DNA of 64,000 nucleotides, from NCBI GenBank assembly GCA_019638615.1, contig JAHBTL010000017.1, positions 62,001 through 126,000 on the forward strand, given 5' to 3'. Numbering within the stretch: the stretch's first letter is position 1; the number at the start of each line of letters is the position of its first letter. Both the position numbers and the translations under genes were made by a program. Below, in pieces: positions 53,203 through 62,501 of this stretch. The DNA comes from Chitinophagaceae bacterium (GTDB lineage Bacteria; Bacteroidota; Bacteroidia; Chitinophagales; Chitinophagaceae). The notes under the pieces are model-generated. The model searched no databases and was not told where the DNA came from. It saw only the letters and a program-made list of their open reading frames with translations.

Positions 53203-54393
53203 TTACGGCATCACCCTGATCGTTTTTCCTTCTATACTGAACTGCACGGCTTTGGTGCTCTCCAGCATTTTCAGCAGGGTAGAAACATTCGTGGTTTTAG
53301 AAACCTCGGCGTAAAATTTCTCAGTCACCTGTTTCTCAAAAACCACATCCACATCATACCACCGGGAGACCTGCCGCATAATACTCTCAATGCCCTCTCC
53401 GTTAAATGAAAACAAACCGTTCTTCCAGGCCATCACTTCATCCAGGTTAACTGAAGGCAGCAGCTCAATATTCCCGCTTTTCCCCACCTGTGCCTGTTGT
53501 CCCGGCCGGATCACTTTGGGCTGCATATTCCCGGCAGTGCCTACGCGCACACTCCCCTCCAGTAAGGTCACGTTCAGGGAGCGTTCATCGTCATACGCAT
53601 TTATATTGAAATGAGTGCCCAGTACCTGAACAGTAGTTTCACCTTTGCTTACCACAAAAGGCATAGCGGGATTATGCGCAACTTCAAAATAGGCCTCCCC
53701 GGTGATCTCTACTTTTCTCTCATTGCCTGTAAAGGCGGTAGGGTATCTCAATGAGCTCGCTGCATTCAGCCATACTTTACTGCCATCGGCCAACGTGAGC
53801 CCTACAACCCTGCTGCCTCTCGGGTTATTCAAAGTATTATATTGTACTTCTCTGTCTGATCCTTTATAAGCGATCTGGCCGTCCGGCAATTTCATCACCT
53901 TCACCGATCCCTGTATTGCCAGCATTCCATCGCCGGTACTGTCCAGGATGATGCGCTGCCCGTTAGCTAAAGTAAGCACTGCATTGACTGCATTGGGGGC
54001 TGCGACATCATCATTGGTTTTGGGTTTTACATCGGCCAGCTTTACCGGGTATTCTCCCATAGGTATAGAAACGTAAAAATAATAGTATGTACCCAGCAAG
54101 ACTGCTATTGCAGCTGCAGCCCAATATATCCACGTTGTTTTTTTCACCGCAGCAGGAATATTATACCTGGTGTTTTTTTCCTGTATGATCCGCTGGTACA
54201 ACAGCTCCCAGTCGGCCGGTAAAGCCACTTCGCCGGATTGATAAGAGGACACCAGCTTTTCAATATGTTCCTTTACCGGCCATTCATTTCCTTCCGCAGC
54301 CCAGTTAAAAAGCTCCTGCTCCTCTTCCGCCGTAGCCTTCCCTTCGGAATACATTTCTAACAAATAAGCGATCCTGTCAGCTGAAAGTTTCAT
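53203..54393 (-). CDS. FecR-family anti-sigma / signalling protein
   Basis: The 396-residue protein has the usual layout: an N-terminal cytoplasmic part that binds the sigma factor (about 1-80), a membrane segment (about 88-108, WIYWAAAAIAVLLGTYYYFY), and a periplasmic FecR domain with LPDGSKVWLNAASSLRYP-type and VSKGETTVQVLGTHFNINAY blocks. The C-terminus is a DUF4974/STN-interacting region (IESIMRQVSRWYDVDVVFE). It relays the state of SusC to the ECF sigma factor encoded next to it. Gene order (sigma, fecR, susC, susD) is standard for trans-envelope regulation in Bacteroidota. Confidence 0.93.
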   Translation of the reverse strand: MKLSADRIAYLLEMYSEGKATAEEEQELFNWAAEGNEWPVKEHIEKLVSSYQSGEVALPADWELLYQRIIQEKNTRYNIPAAVKKTTWIYWAAAAIAVLLGTYYYFYVSIPMGEYPVKLADVKPKTNDDVAAPNAVNAVLTLANGQRIILDSTGDGMLAIQGSVKVMKLPDGQIAYKGSDREVQYNTLNNPRGSRVVGLTLADGSKVWLNAASSLRYPTAFTGNERKVEITGEAYFEVAHNPAMPFVVSKGETTVQVLGTHFNINAYDDERSLNVTLLEGSVRVGTAGNMQPKVIRPGQQAQVGKSGNIELLPSVNLDEVMAWKNGLFSFNGEGIESIMRQVSRWYDVDVVFEKQVTEKFYAEVSKTTNVSTLLKMLESTKAVQFSIEGKTIRVMP

Positions 54394-54476
54394 ATTGATC
54401 TTTTAAGTTGAAATACCTGTCCTCTCATCTGTATGATGAAAGAGCAATGAAAAATGTACCAGTGCAATGAAAAATT

Positions 54477-55067
54477 TTAGAGATGCATCCAGATTACGGC
54501 CCAGATAATGGCAGAAATATCCTTTTTAAGAGAGTTCCGCAGGTGGATCACTGCGGCGGCAAGATGATTCTTTACAGTATTAGGGGAAATATTCAATTGC
54601 CTGGCAATCTCTTCCCTGCTCATGCCTTCCTGCTTGGCTAATTTATATATCACCTTTTGTTGAGGCGGAAGCCGGCTGATCACTTTTTCAATAATGCCCC
54701 TGTGCTCTTTTTCGAGCAGTAAAGACTCAACCGGGCTTTCACTCTCTTCTTCTGCCTGTTTCACTGTTGATCTTAATTGTCGTTCCCGGGCAAGTTTTCT
54801 GAAGTGAGCGTAGATACAGTTATGGAGGATGGTTACAATGTATCCTTCCGGATTTTTTGCCCGGGCTGCCAGCTTTCTTTTCATCCACAGCGTCACAAAC
54901 ACTTCCTGAACAATTTCTTCAGCAGTACCTGCAGCACGCGTCATTTTAAAAGCAGTTGCATAAAAGGGTGCTTTGTAATGATCAAAAATCATACGAAAGG
55001 CTTCTTCATTGTCTTGCGACACCTGCTCCAGTAATGTAGTAATATCGTATGTCGGAGTTCCCTGCAT
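54477..55067 (-). CDS. ECF-type RNA polymerase sigma factor
   Basis: The 196-residue sigma-70 protein has region 2 (FRMIFDHYKAPFYATAFKMT, AEEIVQEVFVTLWMKRK) and region 4 (LPPQQKVIYKLAKQEGMS and REEIARQLNISPNTVKNHL), the usual two-domain ECF size. It is the first gene of the sigma-fecR-susC-susD block and would activate the SusCD locus when released from FecR. A MITE-like element begins 54 bases before its start codon and may lie in its promoter region. Confidence 0.94.
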   Translation of the reverse strand: MQGTPTYDITTLLEQVSQDNEEAFRMIFDHYKAPFYATAFKMTRAAGTAEEIVQEVFVTLWMKRKLAARAKNPEGYIVTILHNCIYAHFRKLARERQLRSTVKQAEEESESPVESLLLEKEHRGIIEKVISRLPPQQKVIYKLAKQEGMSREEIARQLNISPNTVKNHLAAAVIHLRNSLKKDISAIIWAVIWMHL

Positions 55068-55120
55068 GTAAGTTTGGCAAATATGCTAACAAAAATAAAC
55101 CCTAATTATTAATGCATCCA

Positions 55121-55240
55121 GTGGGTGCAGTCCAAATTTTCGCACCACTTTTCCTCGCCGCTGCGTGGAATAAAAAGTCTGTCTGTTGGCAAACAGGGTG
55201 AGGGCAACTAAATATGCAGCGAAAATCTGGAATATTCCCT
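55121..55240. mobile_element. MITE-like element, copy B (inverted relative to copy A)
   Basis: Terminal inverted repeats GGGTGCAGTCCAAATT...AATCTGGAATATTCCC (55123-55239, imperfect) match copy A at 46.1 kb in reverse complement, through shared core words (CACTTTTCCTC, GAATAAAAAG, GGGTGAGGGCAA, TATGCAGCGA). An extra ~18-base insertion with TGTTGGCAAACA is present. The element is flanked by perfect 5-base direct repeats ATCCA (55116-55120 and 55241-55245), as expected of transposition. No ORF. Confidence 0.85.
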
Positions 55241-55337
55241 ATCCATTCTGCAAACTTTTCTTTTCAGTCTCTTGAAATTTATGTTAAGTTAACAATAATA
55301 TATCATATCATTTGATGAAAAATTCAGGACGATGGCC

Positions 55338-56114
55338 TCAATGGTTGACTTCAGAGGCGCTGTCTTTATCAAGATAAAGCGTTGCCTGGCCGTGTGTTCT
55401 TAGTATGGTTGCCGGGTTCTGGGGTGTTATATCACTGTAGAGCGTATGGTATACGGCTTCAGCCTTATGACTGCCGGGTACTACGCAACAGATGATGTCC
55501 GCGTCTAAAAGCGCCGGGATCGTTAATGTGATGGCCGCTGCCGGCACCTCCTCTACAACAGGAAAACAACCATCATGCACCTGCTGGCAGCGCGACTCGG
55601 CAGAGAGTTCAACCACTTTTGCTGAAAGGGGATCATTAAAGTCTGCCACATGCGGATCGTTAAACGCGATATGCCCGTTTTCTCCTATTCCCATACAAAC
55701 AATATCAACCGGGTATTCTTTTAATAAGCTGCTGTACCGCTCACATTCCTGCTGTGGGTCGTTTGCATTTCCATTGATATAAAAAATCTCCTTAAAAGGA
55801 ACTCTATCAAAGATCCCTTTTTTTAAAAAATTGCCAAATCGCTGCGGCGCATCGTCTTTCAGTCCAATATATTCATCCATGTGAAAGGCATGGATGCGGC
55901 TCCAGTCTATATTCTTTTCCTGCGACAATGCCTGCAGGAACTCGTTTTGCGAAGGAGCGGCTGCAAAAATCATATTGATAAAGGGCTTCTTTTCCAATAA
56001 TGATTGAATGGATGCAGCTACATCCCAGGCAGCGCTTTTGCCCATTTCCTGCCTTGTGTTGTATATTTTTACCTTCAGCTTGTTGCTGGTCAGTTCTTTT
56101 GCATTATTCATCAT
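55338..56114 (-). CDS. nagB: glucosamine-6-phosphate deaminase-like protein
   Basis: This 258-residue enzyme of the NagB/6-phosphogluconolactonase family has the active-site motifs HMDEYIGLKDD (catalytic Asp80) and GIGENGHIAFNDPH (His/Glu loop), which mark a glucosamine-6-phosphate deaminase that forms fructose 6-phosphate and ammonia. The set with NagA two genes upstream fits this function. The family also contains enzymes for other amino-sugar phosphates, so the sugar is not fixed. It is the last gene of the LacI-headed minus-strand cluster; a MITE-like element and then the sigma factor gene lie beyond it. Confidence 0.85.
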   Translation of the reverse strand: MMNNAKELTSNKLKVKIYNTRQEMGKSAAWDVAASIQSLLEKKPFINMIFAAAPSQNEFLQALSQEKNIDWSRIHAFHMDEYIGLKDDAPQRFGNFLKKGIFDRVPFKEIFYINGNANDPQQECERYSSLLKEYPVDIVCMGIGENGHIAFNDPHVADFNDPLSAKVVELSAESRCQQVHDGCFPVVEEVPAAAITLTIPALLDADIICCVVPGSHKAEAVYHTLYSDITPQNPATILRTHGQATLYLDKDSASEVNH

Positions 56115-56150
56115 GTAACAGTGTATTTAACGGTAACTATTGTATGATCG

Positions 56151-57200
56151 TTAAGGAAGGTTTAGCTTAACGGTATAACCCTTTCGGGCGCTTTCATAAA
56201 TCGCCATCACAATTTCCACAGCCTTGCGCCCTTCTTTTCCATCGACCAATGGCCGTGTTTTTTTATAAATGGCAGCTATGAAATCTTCAATTTGTTTCTG
56301 ATGCCCGGTAAAACTTATATCAGCCGGATTTGAAACACCTCCCTGTATGATCTTTCCTGTATTGCTGTTGAGAACCAGCGACTCTTCGTCTGTTCTGAAT
56401 TGCCATTTTATAATGTTGTTTTCTTCCATTACAACCGTTCCATCGGTGCCCATTATCTCAATGCGTTTCAGTGCGCCGGGATAAACGGCAGTGGAGCATT
56501 CCAGCGTTCCGACAGCGCCATTGCTAAAATGCAGGGATGCAACGATCGTGTCTTCTACTTCAATTGTTTGATGCCGTATATTGGCGCTGAAAGCCTGTAC
56601 GGCTTCCACCGGTCCCATATACCATTGCAGCAGATCCACCGAGTGAATCCCCTGGTTCATCAGGGCGCCGCCTCCGTCATACTGCCAGGTACCCCTCCAG
56701 GCTGCAGACTGGTAATAGGCTTCGGTACGGCTCCATTTTACATATGCGCTCCCTACAGCAAGCTTTCCGAACTTATCTTCATCTATTGCTTTCCTTATCC
56801 TGATGCTTTCGTCATAAAACCTCGAAGGAAATACAACCCCTATTTTTACACCGGCCTTTTCAGCCGCCTCAATCATCTTATCACATCTCTCCAGTGTAAC
56901 TTCCAAAGGCTTTTCAACCAGGCAGTGCTTACCGGCTTCAATACACTTTAATGCAGGTTCCATGTGTATTCCAGACGGTGTGCAGATGCAAACGATGTCA
57001 ATGCCCGGAGCTTTCAGCATGTCTTCCAGCGTGCTAAAAACGGTGCAGTGATGCTCCTTTGCGAATGCTTCTGCTTTTGCAGTGCCTGTACTGCATATCC
57101 CAACCAGGTGGGCGTTGGGTATTGCCTGTATTGCCTTTGCATGAATATGAGCAATGGTGCCTGCTCCTATCATTCCAAACCCAAAATTTTTACCGGTCAT
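56151..57200 (-). CDS. Gfo/Idh/MocA-family oxidoreductase (cytoplasmic)
   Basis: The 349-residue NAD(P)-dependent sugar oxidoreductase has no signal peptide. The Rossmann motif is GFGMIGAGTIAHIHAKA, the EKP motif is HCLVEKPLEVT, and the C-terminal half has GGGALMNQGIHSVDLLQW, which holds the catalytic His (about 186). It oxidises or reduces a sugar or inositol. It lies between NagA and NagB, suggesting that an amino-sugar or derivative is converted before deamination. A TTG at 57209 is an alternative start; the ATG at 57200 is better placed. Confidence 0.86.
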   Translation of the reverse strand: MTGKNFGFGMIGAGTIAHIHAKAIQAIPNAHLVGICSTGTAKAEAFAKEHHCTVFSTLEDMLKAPGIDIVCICTPSGIHMEPALKCIEAGKHCLVEKPLEVTLERCDKMIEAAEKAGVKIGVVFPSRFYDESIRIRKAIDEDKFGKLAVGSAYVKWSRTEAYYQSAAWRGTWQYDGGGALMNQGIHSVDLLQWYMGPVEAVQAFSANIRHQTIEVEDTIVASLHFSNGAVGTLECSTAVYPGALKRIEIMGTDGTVVMEENNIIKWQFRTDEESLVLNSNTGKIIQGGVSNPADISFTGHQKQIEDFIAAIYKKTRPLVDGKEGRKAVEIVMAIYESARKGYTVKLNLP

Positions 57201-57215
57201 ATTATTCAATGGTCA

Positions 57216-58388
57216 TTATTCATTTTTTAGAAAAACAACTTTCCCGTTTTTAATAACCGTGTTTATCACGACAGATGCCCCTTCTCTGTTGAAAATTACC
57301 AGGTCATTCACGGGTGCTTTATAAGCAGTACTGTTTTTTGAAAGAAATTCCTGTATGTTAACTGAAGCCATTTGCCATGCATCCTTTAGATCATACAACC
57401 GGTGCTCCAGGAGCGTTTCTATGTTTTCCAGTATTGACTTTGCGGCTCCGGCCAGGATACCGGGCTCGGCTTTTAAAGCCACTCTTTTGTTTTTATCCAG
57501 GATCACATCGCCGCCTATGTGACGCGTATATTCTCCCGGGGGCATTCCGGCGAAACAGGTAGCATCGCTTACGATCATTGTTTTATGCTGTTTGGTTTTT
57601 TGAACCACCTTTATAAATGCATCGGGAATATGAATACCATCGGCAATGATACAGGCGTAGAGCTTCTCTTCAGATAATTGATCCCAAATGATATTGGGAT
57701 GACGCGGGAGCATGAGAGGAACACCGTTACCGATATGCGTTGACATGGCTGCTCCTGCTTTTACCGCCTTGCTGATTTGCGCGCTGTTGGCTACAGAATG
57801 ACCGATAGAAACGATCACTCCGGACTGAACGCATTTTTCAATAAAGGCAGGCGCCTCTTCCCATTCGGGAGCGAGCGTTACGATTTTAATTTTGCCTTTT
57901 GCCGCTTCCTGGAATCTTTCAAACAGTTCCCAGTCGGGCGCTTTAATGTACAGCTCATTGTGCGCTCCTTTAGCGCCATTGGCCGGAGATATAAAAGGAC
58001 CTTCCAGGTGAATGCCTTCTATGCAACTACTCACCAGGGGATCCGCTTCACAGGCTTTTACTATGGCGCCCAGAAGGGAAATGATGCTTTCATCTGAATT
58101 GGTGATAACCGTTGGGAAAAAAGAGGTTACGCCCTGGCTTAACAAATAAGTCGTGGCGTTCACCACATCACCGGTTGTTAATGGCGTTTCATTAAAATCT
58201 ATCCCGCTGATCCCGTTGATCTGGAGATCTGTTAAGCCCGGCGCAACATAATAATCACTTTTAATTTCCTCTTTCTTTTCTACAGATTGCAGCCAGCCGT
58301 TGTATAAGGTAATGCTTTCATTTTCTCCGGTCATACAATTCCGGCATTGCAGCACGCGGGCATTTATATCGTTGAATGTTGTTCCCAT
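57216..58388 (-). CDS. nagA: N-acetylglucosamine-6-phosphate deacetylase
   Basis: The 390-residue amidohydrolase removes the acetyl group from N-acetylglucosamine 6-phosphate. Metal and active-site residues are E129 (GIHLEGPFISP), H197 (VSIGHSVANS), H218 (MSTHIGNGVP) and D275 (VSDATCFAGMPPGEY), with the diagnostic PGLTDLQINGISGIDFN start. Its product is the substrate of NagB, encoded by the last gene of the cluster. It starts four bases after the symporter stop, so the two are co-transcribed. Confidence 0.9.
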   Translation of the reverse strand: MGTTFNDINARVLQCRNCMTGENESITLYNGWLQSVEKKEEIKSDYYVAPGLTDLQINGISGIDFNETPLTTGDVVNATTYLLSQGVTSFFPTVITNSDESIISLLGAIVKACEADPLVSSCIEGIHLEGPFISPANGAKGAHNELYIKAPDWELFERFQEAAKGKIKIVTLAPEWEEAPAFIEKCVQSGVIVSIGHSVANSAQISKAVKAGAAMSTHIGNGVPLMLPRHPNIIWDQLSEEKLYACIIADGIHIPDAFIKVVQKTKQHKTMIVSDATCFAGMPPGEYTRHIGGDVILDKNKRVALKAEPGILAGAAKSILENIETLLEHRLYDLKDAWQMASVNIQEFLSKNSTAYKAPVNDLVIFNREGASVVINTVIKNGKVVFLKNE

Positions 58389-58392
58389 ACTG

Positions 58393-59865
58393 TTAGTCCT
58401 GCGTTGTTTTTTTCAGGGAAGCCATCAGGCTGTTCACTCTTTCCGGTACAACCCTGGTGAGCAATCCCGTAATAATATATACCACAGCGGCAACCATCGT
58501 AGGCAATCCTACCTCGAGCGCCAAACTGTTAAGCGTAATGTTTTTAGTAACTATAAATGTGATAATACCTGCAGCGATGGAAGCAATGGCGGCTTTGGAA
58601 CCGCATGACTTAAAAGCAGGTAACAACCCGAATAATAAAGGAAGCGCCGTGGGGCCAAGAAGCGCCCCAAACCAGTTCACGATCAATCCGAGCACTCCTC
58701 CGAATCGCTCATAGTTCATCGCCACTACAATGGTAGCAAGGGTAAATACAAACGTGGTGATACGCGCTGTGCGCAGGGGATTTTTATCGTTTGCAAATTT
58801 CTTTGATACTACGGGAAGAATATCGCGGGTGATTACCGCGGCAATGGTATTAACATCGGAAGAGGTCATTCCCATGGTTGCAGCAAACAAAGAGGCGATG
58901 ACCAGTCCGATCATGCCTTGCGGAAGCATTTCAAGCATGAGCTTTCCATAGGATGTGCTCGGATCCTCCAGCCCGGGGAGTATCAGGGGCGCAGCCCACA
59001 TCGGGAAAAATAAGATCAATGGCCAGATGAGATAGAGGAATCCGGACAGCCACGCTGCTTTTGAAGCTTCCCTTTCTGAAGGAGAAGAAATGAATCTTGT
59101 GGCCAGGCTCCACATGCCTCCGTTATAGCTGAGGAAATACAGGAAAAACATGATTCCTACAAAACCTGCTGTGTAGGGATCGTTGAACAACTGGCTGTGT
59201 TCGGGAGGCAATTGCTTCCAGATGCCTGTTATGGATTCCGGTCCGCCGAGCTTTTTTACCACCAGCACAAACATTACCACGCTGCCTACCAGTTGAACAA
59301 GGAACTGGATAAGGTCTGTTATAATAACACCCCACAGCCCTCCGAATGTTACATAGATCAAAGTAACGATACCGGATATAAGAATACCGGGCGTCATGGG
59401 TATTCCTGCCACCACATTCAGCAGGATGCCGATGGCGGCCCATTTAGCGCCTACATCGAACACTTTTAACAGTGTGCCGCTCCATGCCATGATTTGCTGC
59501 GTGGTAAGGTCATACCTGGTTTTAAGGTATTCAAGCGGTGATTGTATATGAAAATTCTTCCGGAGGCGAACCCAGTACACCGGGAATATCCTGGCGCTTG
59601 CCATAATAACGATCGCAACCGGGAAAGCCCACCACATGTACATGGTAAAGCCATGTGTGTAGGCTACGGCGGCATAGGCAACAAATACGGCGCCGCTATG
59701 ACCCGATACATGATGAGATATGCCGGATAACCACCAGGGAAGCTTACCGCCGGCTACAAAATAATCTTCGGAATTTTTGCTTCTGAAATAAGACATAATC
59801 CCGATCACTATCATGCTCAGGAAAAAAAGTGCGACTACAAAAATATCTATTGAGTGAAGCGACAT
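58393..59865 (-). CDS. sodium:solute symporter (SSS family)
   Basis: This 490-residue membrane transporter has about 13 hydrophobic segments and SSS-family features: YFRSKNSEDYFVAGGKLPWW in the N-terminal region, ISHHVSGHSGAVFVAY in the unwound helix, and LFAATMGMTSSDVNTIAAV in the Na2 region. It probably imports the amino sugar or N-acetyl sugar that NagA and NagB use, in place of a phosphotransferase system. It is a different paralogue from the symporter at 23.5 kb. The product ends four bases before nagA. Confidence 0.87.
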   Translation of the reverse strand: MSLHSIDIFVVALFFLSMIVIGIMSYFRSKNSEDYFVAGGKLPWWLSGISHHVSGHSGAVFVAYAAVAYTHGFTMYMWWAFPVAIVIMASARIFPVYWVRLRKNFHIQSPLEYLKTRYDLTTQQIMAWSGTLLKVFDVGAKWAAIGILLNVVAGIPMTPGILISGIVTLIYVTFGGLWGVIITDLIQFLVQLVGSVVMFVLVVKKLGGPESITGIWKQLPPEHSQLFNDPYTAGFVGIMFFLYFLSYNGGMWSLATRFISSPSEREASKAAWLSGFLYLIWPLILFFPMWAAPLILPGLEDPSTSYGKLMLEMLPQGMIGLVIASLFAATMGMTSSDVNTIAAVITRDILPVVSKKFANDKNPLRTARITTFVFTLATIVVAMNYERFGGVLGLIVNWFGALLGPTALPLLFGLLPAFKSCGSKAAIASIAAGIITFIVTKNITLNSLALEVGLPTMVAAVVYIITGLLTRVVPERVNSLMASLKKTTQD

Positions 59866-59886
59866 TAAATAAAATTATGGGTGATG

Positions 59887-61230
59887 TTAAATCGTTGGTT
59901 CCCATCCCGGTGCATATTCCCTTTTCCACATGGCACCGGCTTCTTTATTCCCGATGATATGCCCGTTCGTATCGTCAATTTTTAAGGTGCCTGATGTGCG
60001 AAGCGCGATATTGCCCAGTTGATTCAACAATGTGCTTTTATGCCCGATCTCGATATCCGCATTCAGCGGGGCGCCTTTTTTGATGCCATCAAAAAAATTC
60101 TGGATATGCAGAGCATCTAAAGCCTGCGAAGGATTAATGGTATTCCTTGCATCAACAGGCGCTTCATCCTTCACCTCCTTGAGGAGATTGTTTTTAAGAT
60201 CATAGATTTTGTATCCATTTCCTGACCCGATCACCAGGCTGCCGTTATCTCCATAAAAAATTACTCCCACGCTGGAGTTTTCCACGTTGTGACTGTTACA
60301 GCTCCTGCCTTCCCATTCAATCAGGGTATTGTTTCCGAAAGTCCATGTTACAACCTGTGTATCCGGCGTTTCCCAATCGTCTTTATACCGGTAACGGCCA
60401 CCCGAAGATGTTACGCTTGTGGGAAATTCAACTCCCATGCCCCAGCGAAGAAGGTCTATTGTATGCACCCCATTATTGCCGCCCTCGCCTGTACCCCAGT
60501 TCCAGAACCAGTGCCAGTTATAGTGAAGGATATTGTCCCTGTAGGCTTCACGGGGGGCGGGTCCCTGCCACAGGTCATAATTCAGCCAGGAAGGTATGGC
60601 TGTTTTTTTTCCTGTGCCGATGCCCGGGCGGTTGTTTGCATACCATCCCTTTCCATAATAGGCACGTCCGATGACGCCCTCTTTTACTTCCCGGATGGCA
60701 GCAATGAGATGGGGCCAGGAACGTCTCTGGGAGCCCATTTGCACCTTGCGATTGTACTTTTTAGCGGCGGCTACCAATAGTTCTCCTTCGTGGGGGTTAT
60801 GGGAGCATGGTTTTTCTACGTAAACATGTTTTCCTGCTTTGCAGGATAAAATTGCGGCAGGGGCATGCCAGTGATCCGGTGTGGCAATTACCATAACGTC
60901 CAGCACCTTATCTTCCAGCGCTTTCCTGAAATCACTGGTCCCTTTCGGAGCGGAATGCTGAATTTTTTTTACTGTATCAATACATTTGTCCATCGACTGG
61001 CTGTCCACATCGCAGACGTACATCACCTCGCAGTTGCTTTGACTTGCAAAATTCTGAGCCAATGCCAGGCCTCTTGCATGCACACCCATTATCCCTACCT
61101 GTATCTTTTCATTTGCACCTATAATGCGGGCATAACTTTTGGCGCTGAAGCCGGGTAATATGCCCCCCAATGAAACTGCGGCTGAAGCAGTCATCGATTT
61201 TTTTAAAAAGCTTCTCCTGGAATTGGTCAT
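59887..61230 (-). CDS. Tat-exported Gfo/Idh/MocA-family oxidoreductase
   Basis: The 447-residue protein has a Tat signal (NSRRSFLKKSMTASAAVSLGG), then a Rossmann fold (IQVGIMGVHARGLALAQN), the EKP motif (HVYVEKPCSHNPHEGE) and the C-terminal domain with GEGGNNGVHTIDLLRWGMG (catalytic His) and IEWEGRSC. It would oxidise or reduce a sugar in the periplasm, with the NAD(P)+ held in the fold (Tat-exported cofactor-loaded enzyme). The substrate is unknown. The ATG at 61230 gives the Tat signal; an earlier in-frame start is less likely. Confidence 0.87.
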   Translation of the reverse strand: MTNSRRSFLKKSMTASAAVSLGGILPGFSAKSYARIIGANEKIQVGIMGVHARGLALAQNFASQSNCEVMYVCDVDSQSMDKCIDTVKKIQHSAPKGTSDFRKALEDKVLDVMVIATPDHWHAPAAILSCKAGKHVYVEKPCSHNPHEGELLVAAAKKYNRKVQMGSQRRSWPHLIAAIREVKEGVIGRAYYGKGWYANNRPGIGTGKKTAIPSWLNYDLWQGPAPREAYRDNILHYNWHWFWNWGTGEGGNNGVHTIDLLRWGMGVEFPTSVTSSGGRYRYKDDWETPDTQVVTWTFGNNTLIEWEGRSCNSHNVENSSVGVIFYGDNGSLVIGSGNGYKIYDLKNNLLKEVKDEAPVDARNTINPSQALDALHIQNFFDGIKKGAPLNADIEIGHKSTLLNQLGNIALRTSGTLKIDDTNGHIIGNKEAGAMWKREYAPGWEPTI

Positions 61231-61277
61231 ACCATGGTTTTTTATTGTCGTTTTGATAATAGTAAAGACAGAAATGA

Positions 61278-62330
61278 TTAATAGATCTTTTTCAGCTTGG
61301 ACTGCGCTGCGCTGTTGGCTTTCTTCCATACTGTTTCCAGCGAAACGGCTGCTCCTTTTTTTCTTTTGCTTGCATCGGCTGCTTCCATGAATGCCAGTAT
61401 CTCCAGGGTATCTTCTGCTTTAACAGGAGGTATGCCTGTGTTGAAAAATTTTACAATTTCCTTTAACAGCGGTTCATAGCCTTCTATCGGGCCAAGCACT
61501 GCATTCCCTGTTTCTCCAAAAGCCGTACCGCCATACAAATGTTTACCGGTTCTTGTTCCCCTAAAGGTACCGGTTCTTCCGTCAGCCCAGCGGCCGATGG
61601 CTATATCTGTATTTTCAGAATGCACGAGTACCACATCCCTGCAACCTGTACCCATTACGGTATATAGCAGCTCCACACCGTGTATGCCGTACCAAAATAA
61701 GTCGGGATGCGTCTTTTCCAGAACGCAGGGACTGTAAGCATCCGCGCCTAATACTTTTCCGATCCTGCCTTTTACAATGTCCTGGGCTGAAGAAATGTAA
61801 CGCAATGAGGAAGCAGAAAATACGGGGGTATTAAAATGTTTGGCTGCTTCGAAAATAGCAATGCCGTCGGCAAGAGATGCTGACATCGGCTTATCAATGA
61901 ATACTCTTTTACCTGATTGCAGCACGGGAATTGCCTGTTCCAGGTGACGGCGCCCGTCGTTGGTCTCGAGCAATACCACGTCCACTTTCTTCAATAACTC
62001 GTCAATGCTGTCTACGATCTCCACACCCATTGCCTTTACCTTTTCAATATAATCGGGTATTCGTTTTACAGAAGATGCTATATCCAGGCTTCCTTTCGGG
62101 TAGGCTGCCACTATTTTGTAACCATCATAATCAGGCGAAGCATTTTGCTGATTGAACACCCTGGTAAATTCAATACTGTGAGAAGTATCCAAACCGATGA
62201 TCCCTATTCTTTTTCCCTGAAGGGAAAGCTCTTTGCCAAACAAGGGGTGAACGCTTCCTGCCAGCCCTATCCCTACTCCGGCAACAGCCGATGTTTTAAT
62301 GAAATTTCTGCGGGTATACAATAGTGCCAT
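61278..62330 (-). CDS. Tat-exported Gfo/Idh/MocA-family oxidoreductase
   Basis: This 350-residue protein starts with a Tat signal (YTRRNFIKTSAVAGVGIGLAG). It has a Rossmann fold whose glycine loop is unusual (KRIGIIGLDTSHSIEFTRV in place of GxGxxG/A), an EKP-like FIDKPMSAS, and a C-terminal domain with WYGIHGVELLYTVMG (catalytic His). It is the second exported member next to the larger one and may act on the same sugar. The altered dinucleotide-binding loop may mean a different cofactor preference or a lost activity. It is separated from the LacI gene by 171 bases. Confidence 0.83.
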   Translation of the reverse strand: MALLYTRRNFIKTSAVAGVGIGLAGSVHPLFGKELSLQGKRIGIIGLDTSHSIEFTRVFNQQNASPDYDGYKIVAAYPKGSLDIASSVKRIPDYIEKVKAMGVEIVDSIDELLKKVDVVLLETNDGRRHLEQAIPVLQSGKRVFIDKPMSASLADGIAIFEAAKHFNTPVFSASSLRYISSAQDIVKGRIGKVLGADAYSPCVLEKTHPDLFWYGIHGVELLYTVMGTGCRDVVLVHSENTDIAIGRWADGRTGTFRGTRTGKHLYGGTAFGETGNAVLGPIEGYEPLLKEIVKFFNTGIPPVKAEDTLEILAFMEAADASKRKKGAAVSLETVWKKANSAAQSKLKKIY

Positions 62331-62501
62331 AACTTATCGGGTCTTTTTCCAAACTTATTTTAAAATAACATACAAAAGGCATAAAAAGCCAGGTATAATG
62401 CCTGAATAGTCAATTACAACGTTTGAAATGATTTGGAAAACGATATTTCCTGCTGAGATGGCAGCTTATAAAAGAAAAGCCCGGGATGCTTTACCGGCGT
62501 G

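Noticed and set aside
46071-55240. Composite transposon
   Set aside because: The flanking elements are short and non-coding and no transposase gene lies inside or near; a MITE pair is the safer description.
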